64,000 nucleotides of DNA from Akebia trifoliata (GCA_017979445.1 CM030715.1:14409660-14473659); one strand, 5' to 3'; positions 11,001 to 24,148 are shown, numbered from the stretch's first letter. The notes: generated from the letters alone by a model not told the origin. Numbers and translations are program-made.

Positions 11001-13000
11001 TAAGTTCTTTAATGAAATTAAGGTTTTACCCCCATTTTGGAACAATGGGAATGGTTTCAAGATCCAAATCTCAAAGGATCAAAATCCGAATTTTGGTTTC
11101 AAGAACAAAACGTATTTTTCGACGTTTTCGGCAAGTTTTCAAAATGAAGTAACTTTCGCGTTCCTTTGAATTAGATTACAAAAACTATATGGTGTCGAAT
11201 CTCATGATCAAGACTTTCATTTCGAAAAAACCCGTTTTTAATTTCGAGAACTTTGAAAAATTGAGTTTTTGACACTTAGCCAAATTTTCACCAGCTTTCT
11301 CTATTTTTAACAGCCTTGGTCCCGAGCATCGCTGGGACTTTGTTTTTAAATAAACTTTGAGGGTTTTCAATGGAAAGACCAAAAGAATGACTTTGAAAGA
11401 TTGAAAATGAATGGTTGATTTGAAAGGATGAAAAATGAGAATGTTGAGAGAATGGGAAAAGGGAATGAACAGTAAAATGTCAGAATCACACCCGCGGGGT
11501 GATGTCTGCATTTTACATTGTATGTTGTGTGTAGGTTAGTGAAAGGATATCCAGGTTATTAATGAAAGGGTTGCATGTTTATTTCCGATTATGTTAGCGC
11601 TTGCGCTGAGTACTGTTATTTATTTTAGGCCGATTGGCCACGGTTGCATGGTAGGAACTGGATATCCGTTCTCAACCCTGTTCTGTTAATTTCTCTTTTG
11701 TTTTAAATGAAAAATCATATATGTACATAGCTATTTTGTGAGCTGTTAAAGGGTTTGCGAATGCCTGAAGGGATAGTGCGTCACATCATCCGGAGGGGTA
11801 CACTATCCTGGGATGTACGGTAGGGACCACCAAACTCATACGTGGTATGGGACGCGTATGAGAGTGGAGTTACAACTGGAATCCGGGTCCATTCCTTTCT
11901 TATCTTTACCAGTGAACGTGTATTGTAAAGGTGGTCGTATACGAGTGGAGTGTCATTTGGGAATTACATGCACGCCTGATAGGCATAGACGAAGATGATT
12001 AGTCAGTGATCACTAACAATCTAGTAGTAGTCGAACGTTCTGACACATCGAAAGAGACCCATTGCTTACGGTCACGTCAAACGGCCAGCCTGAGCCGGAT
12101 AAATGGTTCCGCAAGCGTGGTAGACACGACCAGCCACAAAATCAGGAACTACGATGTTATTGGGGAATATCATGTCCCGACTAGGAGCGATCTAGTCGTG
12201 AATCCCAACTCTTTAATTCCAATACTCCACCACTTGTATTATGTATCTGTTTTTATATTTCGAATTACAAACTGAGAAGCATGTTTATTATTTTAATGTT
12301 GTCAACATTATTTGCATAAAATGGAAAATGTATAATGAGTATGGATGATTGATGTTATGTGTAATTTTTAAACTGTTTAGTTGCTCATCCCTGGCTATAT
12401 GTACCAGTTGATCGTATTTTATCTTGTAAAATCTTGCATGTATTAAAAATACTCAATATGCTTTATTCGATCATGCTTAGGAAGGGTTATTGGTAGGAAT
12501 TGGCTGTGGACTTACTGGGTAACCATTGTTACTCACCCTTTCCTTCCTATTTTTTTTAGTTTCAGCACTTGCAGCTGTCGAGGTAGGCGTAGAGGCAGTA
12601 ATTGAGGAGTATCTGGTCGATCAGATCGACGATCAGATTTTATTGCCTGGTGAGCACTAGGGCCACATCCCTTAGTGTTGTCAGTTTCATCCAGGATGTA
12701 TGTAGTTTTTGGATTTGAGAGTTTAGGCCTCTGTTAGAATGAGAGTGTTTTGGTAAGCCTGTATATTGATAAATCTTTCGCACTCTGATCTACTTACATG
12801 TTAGATGTAATTAGTCTTCCGCTGTTATTTTCCTGTATCTACATTTTTATATACAGGTTTTGTTATAAATTGGTTTATCAGGTTTGAGTTCCGTGAAACG
12901 CTAACATAAATAGAGGAGACCATGCTGAAATTTCGAGGTGCCACCTAGTACCTTGGGATTTTGCCTTGGGATTTGTGTTAGCGTTTGGCAGGGCGTCACA

Positions 13001-13005
13001 GTTAA
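13001..13005. repeat. Target-site duplication GTTAA, right copy
   Basis: Identical to 9544-9548. Removing one copy together with the solo LTR rejoins the Athila RNase H reading. Confidence 0.92.
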
Positions 13006-14627
13006 GCTGAGCATCGTTAAGGGTTTTACTAGCTATTGGATAACATGAGGTTGTTTTTCGATTTCCTGACCCAAAACAGTACCTATTGCATAATCCGAAG
13101 CATCGCACATAACTTCGAATATAATGCTCCAGTTTGAAGGTTGAATAATGGGTGTCAAGATTAGCTCGAACTTGAGCTTGTTGAACGCAGATATACATGA
13201 CTTTGAAAAGTCGAAAGGAACATCATTTTCCAATAGCTCACATAAAGGCTTCGAGATTTTCCCGAAATCTTTAATGAACCTACGATAGAAACCCGCATAG
13301 CCTAGGAATAACCTAATTTCTTTTATCATTCTAGGAGGTGGTAATTTTTCGATTAAACCTACATTCGCCTTATCTATCTCAATCCCCTTAGCAGAAATAA
13401 TGTGCCCTAGCACAATCCCCGATATTACCATGAAATGGCATTTTCCCAATTGAGGACTAGATTGACCTATTTTCAACATACAAGGATCAAAGTCAAGTGA
13501 TGGAAACATTCCTCAAAACTTGGTCTGAAAATTGAAAATTCGTCTATCAACACTTTGAGATATCTGTCTAGCATATCAAAAAATATACTCATCATGTATC
13601 GCTAAAAAGTAGCAGGTGCATTGCACAATCCAAAAGACATGTGACGATACGCAAAAATTTCGAAAGGGCAGGTGAAAGTTGTTTTCTCTTGATTGACTAG
13701 AGTAACGGGTATCTGGTTGTACCCAGAATAACCATCTAAAAAGCAATAGTAAGAATGTCCTACTAGACGCTCTAACATTTGATCAATGAAAGGTTGGGGG
13801 AAATGATGCTTAGGAGTCATCGAGTTGAATTTCCTATAATCAATACACACTCTCCATCCATTTTGGACTCGAGTGGGGATTAATTCGTTGTCTTGGTTCA
13901 CTACCACAGTGATACCAAACTTCTCAGGAACTACTTGTATAGGACTCACCCAACAACTGTCAGAAATGGGATAAATAATACCCACATCTAGCAATTTCAT
14001 TACTTCCATTCGAACCACGTCTTTCATGAGAAGATTTAGTTGTCTCTGAGGTTCTAAGGAAGGCTTAGCGAAATCCTCTAGACGAATATGGTGCATCACC
14101 ACAGATGGACTAATTCTCTTAATGTTAGCTATGGTCCAACCAATAGTTTCTTGATGTTTTTTTAATACTCCTAACAACTTTCTCTTTTGAACTTCATTGA
14201 GGTGAGAGGAAATGATCATAAGAAAGGTTTAATTCTTGCCAAGAAATACATATTTTAAGGTCTCTAGAAACGACTTGAGTTCTAATTTTGGAGGCTTGAC
14301 ATGGGGAGGAACAAGATTGGATGTGCAGACAGAAAGACTTTCAGCTTTTGCATGCCACCGCACAGAATCAATGAGTGGAATGGATTCAAGCAAAGCATTG
14401 ACTTCGCTTATAGAATCTTTAACGTCCAAGTCAAGGCCAAAGTGAGCCAAACATTTCGTTAGGGGATCAGAGTACCCTAACTCTTGATACGTTTGATTGA
14501 CTAGTATATCAATTATGTTCACTTCCTCTATTATGTTCACTTGCTCCATACCATCATCTACATCAATTCCTTGAAAATTGTGAAAGAAATTCAATTTTAC
14601 CTTCATATCCCCAAATTCTAAAGTCAT
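13001..14627 (-). pseudogene. pol: Athila pol: reverse transcriptase and RNase H start, broken
   Basis: The segment between protease and RT lies at 14229-14627. RT begins at 14219 (AWSP-like stretch replaced by CWVSPIQVVPEK, then GWRVCIDYRKFN, FLDGYSGYNQIPV and NAPATF near 13602). The catalytic box follows near 13555 but reads LIDEFS where active elements have a MDDFS-type box, so the second catalytic Asp is Glu. A stop replaces Gln just after NAPATF. The thumb and connection (FLGYAGFYRRFIKDF) and the RNase H start (VMCDASDYAIGTVLGQ) are in 13033-13509. A frameshift near 13033 precedes SKTLNDAQLN at the solo-LTR junction. The enzyme would copy element RNA into DNA; this copy cannot. Confidence 0.85.
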
Positions 14628-14705
14628 AATCTCGTTTCTATAGTGAATGACTACGTCAGACGTGACTAAAACTAGACGTCCTAAGATGATAGAAATATGA
14701 CTATT

Positions 14706-15146
14706 CTAATTGATGACTGACTCTGTGTCTAAGACAACAAAGTCAACAGGAAAATAGAAATCTTTGATTTTAACTATCACGTCCTCAACTATACCATTTG
14801 GAATTTTTATGGATCTATCGGCTAGATTCAACATGATATTAGTGGGTTTCAAAATCCCCAAACATAATTGTTTATAAACTGAATATGGTAAAATGTTCAC
14901 ACTAGCCCCTAAGTCTAAGAGACATTTTTCGACCACTTGATTTCTAATGTGAATGAAAATTGTCGAACATCCAGGATCCTTAAATTTTGGTGCAATCATT
15001 TGTTGGATTAGCGACGAAGTTTGGGCTACCATGATGACTTCCCGAGGAAATGGTGTTTTCCTTTTATTTGTGGTCAAATTCTTAAAGGATTTTGCATAAG
15101 AAGGCATCTGCTTAATGGCATCTAAGAATGGGATATTGATATGCAC
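14706..15146 (-). pseudogene. pol: Athila aspartic protease region
   Basis: The 146-codon frame contains KCLLDLGASVNILPYSVYKQL, the retropepsin active-site motif in the DLGAS form common in Athila. A flap-like region follows. Upstream, KDPGCSTIFIHIRNQ resembles the start of Athila protease. The frame is separated by stops from gag (right) and RT (left), so polyprotein continuity is lost. Protease would cut the gag-pol polyprotein in particles. Confidence 0.78.
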
Positions 15147-15176
15147 ATTTTGGAAGACTTCTAAGACACCCTCAAA

Positions 15177-16889
15177 CTACTTATCTTTTTTGGAGTCTCT
15201 AAGGAGATGGGAAAATGAAGCTTTTAAAATTGGTAAAATGATGGAAGAATTTTTCAAATCTTTCTCCTTCTCTTTTAGAGACTCTATGACTTCTTTTTGA
15301 ACTTTGTCTTTCTCTAGGACTTTTTCTTCCTTATCAATAAGTTGGGCCTTGTTGTCCACCTTCTTTCCCGAACGCAAGGTGTGGATAGCCTGGACTGAGT
15401 CTTGTGGAGTTCTAGAATGGCTTCTTACTTCGTATTGACCCTTCGATCCGTTTGGAACCAAAGGTTGACCTCTAGGATTAGGGATAGTCTGACTAGGAAA
15501 TTGACATTTCTCTCTCCCACTTAAGGAGAGAGCTAACTGCCCCAACTGAACTTCCATCTTAGCCATGGATTGTTTAGTGACCTGGTTAATCTGAGTTTGA
15601 TTTTGATGGATTTTCTATTAAGTTTGGATGAACTATTGTTGTTGCCTCATCAACTCGGCAATCATAGATTCTAAGGACGATTGTTGTTGGGCAAGCTGAT
15701 GGTAATTGGTCATGGGATCTAGTATGATGGCTCTACAATCTATAAATTGTTGGGGTTGAAAATGAACTTGAGGAACAATGGCTTAGTTTGTGAAAAAACC
15801 AGATTGCCTAAGAAAACTCCTATTGTAACCTAATGGACCACTAAATTAAATAAGTTCGTTCTGTCTGTACGAGAAATTAGGATGGAACCTATTATGTGAG
15901 TGATACATTTGGCTAAAAAAGTTCGAAGTTGACTTCCTAAAAGTACTATAGCCATTAAACGTATTTGCTTGTTCAGCTTTGATTTGAGACAAGTTGGGAC
16001 AACACTCGACCAAATGGTCGTTATCGTCGCATATGACGCACAAATAACTCGGTTCAACAGGCACTTGTGAAACTGTACGAGGATCTAGTTGTGGCTTGGA
16101 TGTTGAGATGGTAAAGGCATCTAACTTCTTCGTGAGATTGTTCATCCCATTCACTAGACTAGGCATAACATTTTTTTAGAATAGGGTATGCCTTCATCTC
16201 ATACATGCCTATCTTTCTAATCGAATCGTCTCTATCAAACTCTTCCTGGTTTGTGCTCCAATTTTGAGCACTTTTGGCTAACTCTACGAGGAAATCGTAA
16301 GCTTGGTTAGGAGTCTGATTCGTGAACTTACCCTTATGTATAGACTCAACTAAGGTACGTTGATTCATTATTAATCCTCTATAAAAACTTTGTATCAACT
16401 GTGTTTTGTCAATGCCATGGTGTGGGTACTTGACCAATAAATCAATGAATCTTTCCCAAGTTTAGGAAAATTCATCATCAGGATAGGCTTTGAAATTTCT
16501 AATGGAGTCCTTTATTTTCTCAGTTTTGACCATGGGGTAGAATTTGACCATAAATTTCTTAGATAGAACATCCTAGGTGACTATGGAATTAGGTGGTAGG
16601 GAGTTCAATCACGTAGCTGCATGGTCTTCCAAGGATAATGGGAACAGAATAAGCTTGATACTTTACTCATCTAAATTCTGATTTTTAAAAGTTTGACATA
16701 TAGTTAAGAATCGATTAAGATGGTGTAAGGTTGTTCACGTTCTAAACCGTGGAACTTAGGGAGCATATTGATGGTGGCAACCCTAATTTCAAACTGAGGT
16801 GCATTGTTCAATGGTAACACAATGCATGTAAAAGGAAATGCGGAAGCTGGAACGAAGAACTCATTGAGAATTCGCTCTCGATCGTCCAT
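15177..16889 (-). pseudogene. gag: Athila gag, disrupted
   Basis: The N-terminus is at 16889 (MDDRERILNEFF), with INMLPKFHGLE, an Athila signature, at 16704-16790. The capsid part PHHGIDKTQLIQSFYRGL lies at 16159-16437. A knuckle-like CVICDDNDHLVECCP is near 16010-16050. A Lys/Glu-rich C-terminal spacer with LRSGKKVD occupies 15177-15566. Frames change at least three times and stops lie between segments. It is the structural protein gene of the element, followed by protease. Confidence 0.8.
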
Positions 16890-18141
16890 TATAACTACTG
16901 ATGGTGTCTTGCGTATCCTACTAATGGTACGTTCGATCTCATATGGTTCTAATACTTTGCTCTATGAATGTCTACCAAGCATGCAAATTATACAGTCGAT
17001 CAAACAATCATGAAAAGAAAATACTGGACCTAGATAGGTTTCTTAAAGCTAGACAGCTCCTAACTGGGTAGAAATAGGGTAACTAGCCTTCCAACTCGGT
17101 TCTATGAAGTCAATTTTGAATCATTCAGATCTCCAAATCAAAGGCAGCGCATAATGCATAAGCAAGGGCACTCTTAAATCACCTTCCTTTCTTGAATAAA
17201 TTGAGTCTATCCCCTCAAAGGACAAGATCTTACTATATACAAAAGATGATCAAGAAGCACAATTGCCACAACTTGAAGCGAAATTTCTCCTATTGAGCTC
17301 GTGGGCCCTATAGTCAAGTCTAATTGATTCTATTTAATTTGATTGGATGACTAGTGAGTTGATTATCCTAATTAGAGCAAGGAATTGGTAATTCTTTCCA
17401 ATCCTTATCTTATCATGTCATCCCTAGGAGAAGGGTGCTCTTTATTACTTAATTAACTATTCTACGTGTGTGCAAATTGGAAAAATAACATACAAAGGCA
17501 AGGAGTAACCTACTAGCATAGAGAGGCGTGGGTGTTTTGAGATTACCTCTTGTGCTAGACAGGGTGAAGACGGTTTGAGTCGACTTAAGCCACCAATTCT
17601 AATTTTGGTGTGCGAACCTAAAGAGTCGTGATGGTATTGTCCACCCGTCGTCCTTCTTTAGTCTATTACAATCCAAGCCTTCTTGGATAATTAAAAAAAA
17701 TTACAAGGAATCCTATACAAAAGTTTTTAAAACATAAAAATAAACCTAAATAAAGATTAATGGAAATTGAAAGAAAAGAAAAAAAAATATACACCTACAA
17801 GGAGCAAAATAGAAATGTTAGTAGAAATGATAATAAACGGACTCAAAATAGATTTTAACTTATCAAAATCTTGTTGACTTAGTCACATTTTATAGAAAAT
17901 TGTGTTCTACCCCAAATCGATATACTATAGTAGTTAATCGGAGATTTGAGCAGAAAGTTACAGTCAGTTTAAGTTTTGTTGTCTAGGAAAAAAAAATGGG
18001 AATGACTTTTTTTTCTTCTTTCTCCTCTCTTAAATACTCAAGAACACTTGAACTTACAGAAAGAAACCAAAACAAATAAAATAAAATAAAAATGAAAAAA
18101 ATGAATTTTAAATCAAAACTTATCACTACTAGCTTTACCTT
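16890..18141 (-). other. Athila untranslated leader
   Basis: No conserved ORF is present between the PBS (18142-18159) and the first gag codons. The sequence is AT-rich; a lysine-codon-rich A tract lies at 17690-17790. I see no other gene in it. Confidence 0.6.
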
Positions 18142-18159
18142 TCCCCGGCAGCAACACCA
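18142..18159 (-). other. Primer-binding site, tRNA-Asp type (Athila)
   Basis: The minus strand reads TGGTGTTGCTGCCGGGGA, close to the tRNA-Asp complement TGGCGCCGTTGCCGGGGA used by Athila elements, with three or so changes. It adjoins the 5' LTR. Confidence 0.75.
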
Positions 18160-18168
18160 AAATTCTAG

Positions 18169-19520
18169 TGGTAATATCGTTGTTCTTCCCAATGGAGTTA
18201 ATATCAATCATACTTTTACCTTACTTGTGGGATAAGTAGGGGATCGAACCCAAGAGAAACGGGGAGTAGAGTTAAGTTAAGAGGATAAAATTCGAATTTA
18301 CCAAAAGGAATTAAAATTATTTGTCTTTGTATTTTTAAACTTTTCAAGAAGATTTAAAGTTGCTAGAAAATTAACCAAAGTAAATGAAGTTAAAAGCAAG
18401 TAAACTTATGAAATTAAAGTACCATTGGACGTGGATCTACCTAGAACATGTTGATGAGCAATTCCTAGTCTCTAGCCTTTTTATAACTCAATCGTAAGGG
18501 CTTGGTGTTAGCTCCTTAAATCGGAAGGTTTAGCAAATGAAATCAAATGAGGGAAGATAAACAAAGTAGAATTCCTTGAACTTCCTACTACCAATTATCT
18601 AGTTTTAGCATACTTTATCTTGATCTAATCTAAGCATAAAATATCTATATTAAGAATAAAAGGTGCAAGAAATCTTAAAGAGAAGTCATAAGTATTTTAA
18701 ATAAAAGAAAGACATGAAACTAGAAAAAATACAAGAACTTGCTTTAGGATTTTTCACTTTCCAATTGAGGGGAACTTAGCCAAATGTCATTGCAAGAGAG
18801 GGAAGATAAGAGATGAAAGAACTTTTCTTCATTTCATGGAAAAACTTACAAATTATTCTTCTTCTACTACTTACAAAACTATTTAGTCAAAAAGAAAATA
18901 ACTAGAAGATAAAAATACAAAAATATAAAAGAAGAGACTAAGAACCTTAGATTAAAGGAATCTTGGATAAGAGAACCAAGAGGGAGTGTTTTTCTAGAGA
19001 TTGAAGCTTTATTTATAGAGAAAAATGTGTGTAGAAGAGTCCAAAAGTAGTCTCCACTTTTCTTTGCATAAAAAGATAAAAGATGAGAACATGAGTTAAC
19101 AATCAGGACATTCCAAAGTGGGCCCAAATGCTTTTACCTTAAGATTTTGATTCCAAAATATTGATTTTCTACACAAGAAACACACGTAATTAGATTTATC
19201 TAGTAAATGAATTTATTTATGTATAATTAAGCCTAATTAACATGCAACATGGTGTTTTAAGACTTGTCATGATTATTACCTTAATACGGAGAAATAGGGA
19301 CAAAAATTAAGATAACTATCTCGAAAACGTGTGTATAATTCAGTATTTCGAGACACTCATCACACTTCAAACTTACCTTTTTTCTAGTCCCTAGAAAATA
19401 AAACTGTCACTTTTGTAAGTACCTCGACTGCATTTAGCTTATACAGCAAGCCCTTGAATCACTAGGTTACCCCTAGTAGACGATTTTCACTCGTGAGGAT
19501 TTGCAGAGAATATACCCACA
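18169..19520 (-). repeat. Athila 5' LTR
   Basis: The outer end is at 19520 (minus start TGTGGGTATATTCTC, shared with 6793 and 35713). The inner end is near 18169, about nine bases from the PBS; this inner border is less certain. It is collinear with the truncated 3' LTR 5810-6793. Confidence 0.8.
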
Positions 19521-21530
19521 AAATTTCATCGATTGTATCAATTTTTGCGCATGTGCCTCAATTCTGTCACCTAGAAATTTTTAAGGACTCTCAATTTCTA
19601 TTGGTAATCGTATACTTTGAAAATTACATTTAAGGCTTTTAACGAAAATTTATAATGTGTTTAAAAATTATAGAATTCTTTTCATTATTTTAAATTTACG
19701 CCAGGACTTGCATATTTGACGTCTTTAATTGTATTTTCTAACAAATTATACGTGGGTAGGATATTTTATGATATTATTTCTACCAGTTCGATTTTGTGTA
19801 CTGTTCAAACTGGTAAATTTTCAATTTAAATGATAAAAATGAAAAGTGAAAATATCGAAAAGATGGGATGTTACACCCCATGCACGTGCCAAACTGGACC
19901 CGTGATTAGTTGGGATGGCGATGTGGTAGTAATGCTACACATGGCAGGCCCCATGAGCTGACATGTGGCTAAGAGTAGGAAAGTCGACCTAGGAGTGATG
20001 TCTGCATTTTACATTGTTGTGTTGTGTGTAGGTTGGTGAACGGATAGTCAAGGATAATGATAATGGTTGCATGTTTATTTACTTCCTGTAGCGCAAGGCG
20101 CAAGTTATGTTTCTATTATGTTATTTATTTTACGCCGCGTGACCACAGTTGCATGATAGGAAACTGGATATCCATTCTCAACTCTATAATGTTAATTTCT
20201 CATTTGTTTTCAAAGAAAATTTCTTACTTGTTTTCAAAGAAAAGAAATGATATTTATATATATATAACTTTTTTTTGAACTTTTAAGAGATTGCGAATGC
20301 CTAAAGAGATATTTTTTCATATCATCCGAAGTGATATACTATCTTGGGATGTACGATAGGGACAACCAAACTCATACATGGTGTGGGAAGCTTATGAGAA
20401 TGGAGTCACAATTAGAACTCGGATTTATTCATCTCTATCTTTACTAGTGAACTTGTAATGTAAAGGTGGTCGTATACGAATGGGGTTATATATTTAGGAA
20501 TCACATGCACGCCTGATAGGCATAGACAAAGATGATTAGTCAATGATCACTAACAATCTAGAGTAGTCGAATGTTCTGACACATTGAAAAGAGACCCATT
20601 GCTTACAGTCACGTCAAACGACTAGCCTGAACCGAATAAATGATCCACAAGTGTGGTAAATAACAATCAAGCATAAAATCAAGAACTAATACTTTATTAT
20701 GAAATATCATGTCTCAACTGGGAGTGATTCAGTCGTGAATCCCAACTCTCTAATTTCACTACTCCAGCATTGTATATTATGTATATGTTACCTTATTTTG
20801 ATATATAAAACGAAATGCATGTTTAATGTTTCCATTTGGTCAATTAGATTTCTATAAAAAGAAAATGTTATAGTGAGTACTACTGATGGATGTAATATGA
20901 GTTTTAAAATATTTAGTTGCTCTTCCCTGGCTATATGTACTAGTTAATCGTAGTTTCTTCTATAAAACTTTTCATATTTTAAAATGATTCAATATGTTTA
21001 TTCGTTCATGTTAGGAAAGGTTTTTGATAAAAATTGTTTGCTTTCTTAATGGGTAACCATTGTTACTCACACTTTCTTTCTCTATTTTTTAGTTTCAGAT
21101 CAAGAGCTTGGCAAAGCAAGTGTAGAACACGAGTGAGGACTATCTGATAAGTCAAATAAATGATTAGAAAACATTACCTAGTGAGCACTAGGGCAATACC
21201 CCCCTAGTGGTGTTAGTTAATTCAGGTAGTATTATGGTCTTATACTGAGCATTAAGACTTTTGTTAGAGTGATAAATGTTTGTATAATTCTGTATTTTAT
21301 TTATCCTTTCGCACTCTGATCTGTCGCACGTTATTAGATATATATAGGCTTCTATTATTATTATATTTTGTATATACAAGATATTATGGATTTTTTTTAT
21401 CAGGTGGAACAGGTTCAACGCTTTGGAATGCTAAGATAAACAGAGGAGACAATGCCAAAATTTTGAGGTGCCACCTAGTGCTTCGAAATCTGACGTGGGA
21501 TTTTGTGTTAATGTTTAGGGGGGGTGTCAT
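19521..21530 (+). repeat. 5' LTR of the Tekay/Del element, left part missing
   Basis: Collinear with about 33340-35333 of the 3' LTR (shared aaggactctcaatttctatt, then the ggatgtacgatag and gtaaccattgttactcac blocks). The first roughly 970 bp of the LTR should lie beyond the Athila element, left of the window. The LTR end (GTGTCAT) directly precedes the PBS. Confidence 0.83.
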
Positions 21531-21533
21531 TGA

Positions 21534-21545
21534 TGATATCAGAGC
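21534..21545 (+). other. Primer-binding site, initiator-Met type, mutated
   Basis: TGATATCAGAGC differs by one base from TGGTATCAGAGC, the usual complement of plant initiator tRNA-Met used by Tekay/Del elements. It lies three bases after the LTR. Confidence 0.75.
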
Positions 21546-22664
21546 ATAACATTAGATCTGTATGGGATACAAATCTGTTATGTTTTGGAAAATAGGTTGA
21601 TACCACAGACATTAGAAATAATCTTAAAGTGTTACTAGAAATCTGATATTCAAGCTTATTAGTAGTTCCATATTGGGATTACGAGCTCTTATGTATTTAA
21701 AAATCCTTAGAGCCTAGTAAGCATAGGATAAGACTATAGGTTCATTCTGTTAGTAATGAAAACGATGTTTATTACTAGATTCCTTATTATAATAGTAGTT
21801 AATGCTTCCATGAGAAGGATCTTTGCATAGTTCGGAGAAGTGCCTTATTTCTGATCAATAAAAAATTATTGAATTTGCTGGTTAGGAAAGATGCAAGGAA
21901 ATAGAAGTGTAACTTGACTCGGGACAAGGACTCAAACTGGTAAGGAAGATCTACCTAGGTCTAGTAAACTTACCAAGATAAAACGGTTGATAGAAGCAGT
22001 CTCTGAGTTATCCCAGAGTCAGGCTCGCATGAAAAAAAGACAATCGGAGATGTTTGAAGCTCAAATGATCATGGTGGGTCAACTAACAAAAAGATTAAAG
22101 AGGATAAAAGAAAAGCTCGACCATCATTTTAAGGATAAATCCCAAAAATATCAAGGAGTAAATATCCAACCACAGGGATAACTACGAGACGAAATAGGGA
22201 TAGTAAAACCACCGCTTCAAAGTCTAGTAGAAGAAAGACAGTTAGGATCCAATAAGAGGCAAACAATTAGGAAATTAGTAGAGTCACGGGAAAAATAACC
22301 ATGCATAAGAAGCGAGACTATAGAAATACATTCTTAAGAGATAAAAGAATTTTACAAGAAACAATAACATATAATATTAAATCAATCGAAAGAAAGAGTA
22401 GTGGCATGTTACGAATGTGGTAAGTTGAAACATAAGGGGGAGAAATGTTAAGGTCGACGTCAACCGATTAAAGATACATAGCTCAAAAAGATGTTAGATA
22501 GGCCAATTCAATAAACGATAAGGCCATCGGGTTTTAACAAGGTCAATGACATACTTCTACCACTACAAATCGACCAAACTAGTAGTTGAAAATGAGAGGG
22601 AATGGAATTACAGATATCCCGGGAATGGAATCAACCCCAGACGTCACTTCCTTCCAGATCAAAC
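21546..22664 (+). pseudogene. gag: Tekay/Del gag, N-terminal part and first zinc knuckle
   Basis: A possible start lies near 21890-21990; the open stretch at 21987-22181 encodes a Gln/Lys-rich, probably coiled-coil segment (SELSQSQARMKKRQSEMFEA). The capsid core expected next is missing or unreadable. ACYECGKLKHKGEKC, a CCHC zinc knuckle, lies near 22405-22450, followed by a stop. The reading ends where Tat A2 inserted at 22664. A second knuckle is found after A2, at about 31707. Confidence 0.65.
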
Positions 22665-24147
22665 TGTAGACACCCCATTTTTGCATTCGCCTGATTAATC
22701 AACTCGTCAACTCGATTGCAACGGTTCCCAATGATGGATGATTATTCCAATGCTTTATTTTGTTATCAGATATGTTTAAGAAATTCGGATGAGGTATCTT
22801 AAACTAACAAAACCTTAGAAACCATGCTACGCTAGGAAAATATAACCCCAAAAACATAGCAATTATCATTTTTCAGACAAAAATAAACTTTACGATAAAA
22901 ATCACTAAAAAATGGCTAAATTACCAAAATACCCATAACCTCAAAACATCTCTAAAGCTTACTTTACGCTTAGGAAAACCCATTCGAATACATTAAACAA
23001 CAAATCGAAACTAAATAAATCATTTCACCAATTTTCACAAAATTTGATAAAATTACAAAAATGCCCTTCATAAAGTTCACTACCATTTCGCACAAAAAAT
23101 TTCATAAATGACACAAACCAATATTCCCATTGAATTTCTTACGAAAAATCTATTCTAAAACATCCTAGAATATCAAAAACTGACTTAAAACGCAAAAAGT
23201 CCTCTCCAAGGGCAAAACGATAATTTTACAATTTTAATAATTAAAAATTCTAAAATTAATAATTAAAATATTAATTAATTTATAGTGAAATCATAATTAA
23301 AATTAAAGTCAATCAAGTAAGACTAAAGTCAAAATCTTAGAAGTCAATCAAGTAAGACTAAAGTCAAAAAGTCAATCGAGTAAGACTAAAAGTCAAAATC
23401 TTAATAGATTTCTAATTAAATAATAACTCTATTTAAAATAATTCTAATTAAAATATAACTCTACCTAAAACAATTATAATTAAACAATAACTCTTCCTAA
23501 AAGAATTATAATTAAATACTAACTCTATCAAAATAAGCACTTAAAAAAATCTATAAATAGGGGTCCCTACAACCTATTTTCGTATAAAAAAATAAATCCT
23601 AAAAAAAGTAGGTCAAAAAACTCCCCTAACCTCCCATAAACCCTAATTTTGAAGTCCCAACTCTTTACCTAACATCCATACCCCAACTTTAGCCCAAAAA
23701 AAATCTAGAAACCCTTCGAAACACCCCAGAAATCCATAAAAAAATTAAAAAAATTCTTAATGAGATACTTTGCTTTGGACATTCGAAACGAATCCGGTGA
23801 CAGAAGGAAGCGAGGAGTGGTGTACGAAGAATTATTCTACCAAATCTGAGGGAACATGACTGTTGTCTTCGTAAAGGTAAAGTTTTAATTTTTTTTATTA
23901 GGTCTTTTTAGCAATGTAATTCTATTTGAAAATAAGTAGAGACCTGCATTTGCCGGGCGGGATTGGTGCCTAACACCTTCCAACCCCGTAATGTGATCCC
24001 TGGACTTAGTATTTTTTTAGTAGATTAGTTATTTTTTATCCGTTTAGAGTGAAGTTCGGTTCCTAGACCATAATAACTAGGTGGCGACTCCCAAACCTCA
24101 AAGGTCAAAAGCTGATCCGCGCACCCCGCGGATTGAGGGCGCTTTCA
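22665..24147 (+). repeat. 5' LTR of Tat A2 (1483 bp)
   Basis: Begins TGTAGACACCCC, ends GCGCTTTCA. It carries only two to three copies of the minisatellite that is expanded in the 3' LTR. Otherwise it is closely similar to 29912-31496. Confidence 0.93.
23552..23559 (+). promoter_or_regulatory. TATA box of A2 5' LTR
   Basis: TATAAATA followed by GGGGTCCC; the same box occurs at 30897-30904 in the 3' LTR and, on the minus strand, at 4805-4812 and 40494-40501. Confidence 0.75.
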
Positions 24148-24148
24148 G

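Larger units (their letters stand above)
9549..13000 (+). mobile_element. Tekay/Del-type solo LTR (3452 bp)
   Basis: It begins TGTAACACCCC and ends GGGCGTCACA, with identical GTTAA on both sides, and splits the Athila RNase H between DAQLN and YSTTDKE. It is related to the LTRs at 19521-21530 and 32367-35333 (shared ggatgtacggtaggga, ggtggtcgtatacga, gggtaaccattgttactcac). No PBS, gag or pol is attached, so it is a solo LTR left by LTR-LTR recombination. ORFs inside it, such as 10101-10534 and 12006-12275, are not conserved in the related LTRs and are not taken as genes. Confidence 0.92.
5810..19520 (-). mobile_element. Athila-lineage Ty3/gypsy element with nested solo LTR
   Basis: Minus-strand order from right to left: 5' LTR, PBS of tRNA-Asp type, leader, gag, protease, RT, RNase H, integrase, 3' region, truncated 3' LTR. 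Integrase and its tail ([28 protein letters not shown]) and gag motifs (INMLPKFHGL) are typical of Athila. The 3' LTR is cut at 5810 by insertion of Tat A1. The RNase H is split by a solo LTR at 9549-13000. The right border at 19520 lies inside the 5' LTR of a Tekay/Del element, so Athila is the younger of those two. The LTRs look about 90 percent identical by eye. An env-like ORF is not visible. Confidence 0.88.

Noticed and set aside
17690..17790. A-rich tract as a possible retroposed poly(A) tail
   Set aside because: No gene body or target duplications were visible next to it; it fits the AT-rich Athila leader.
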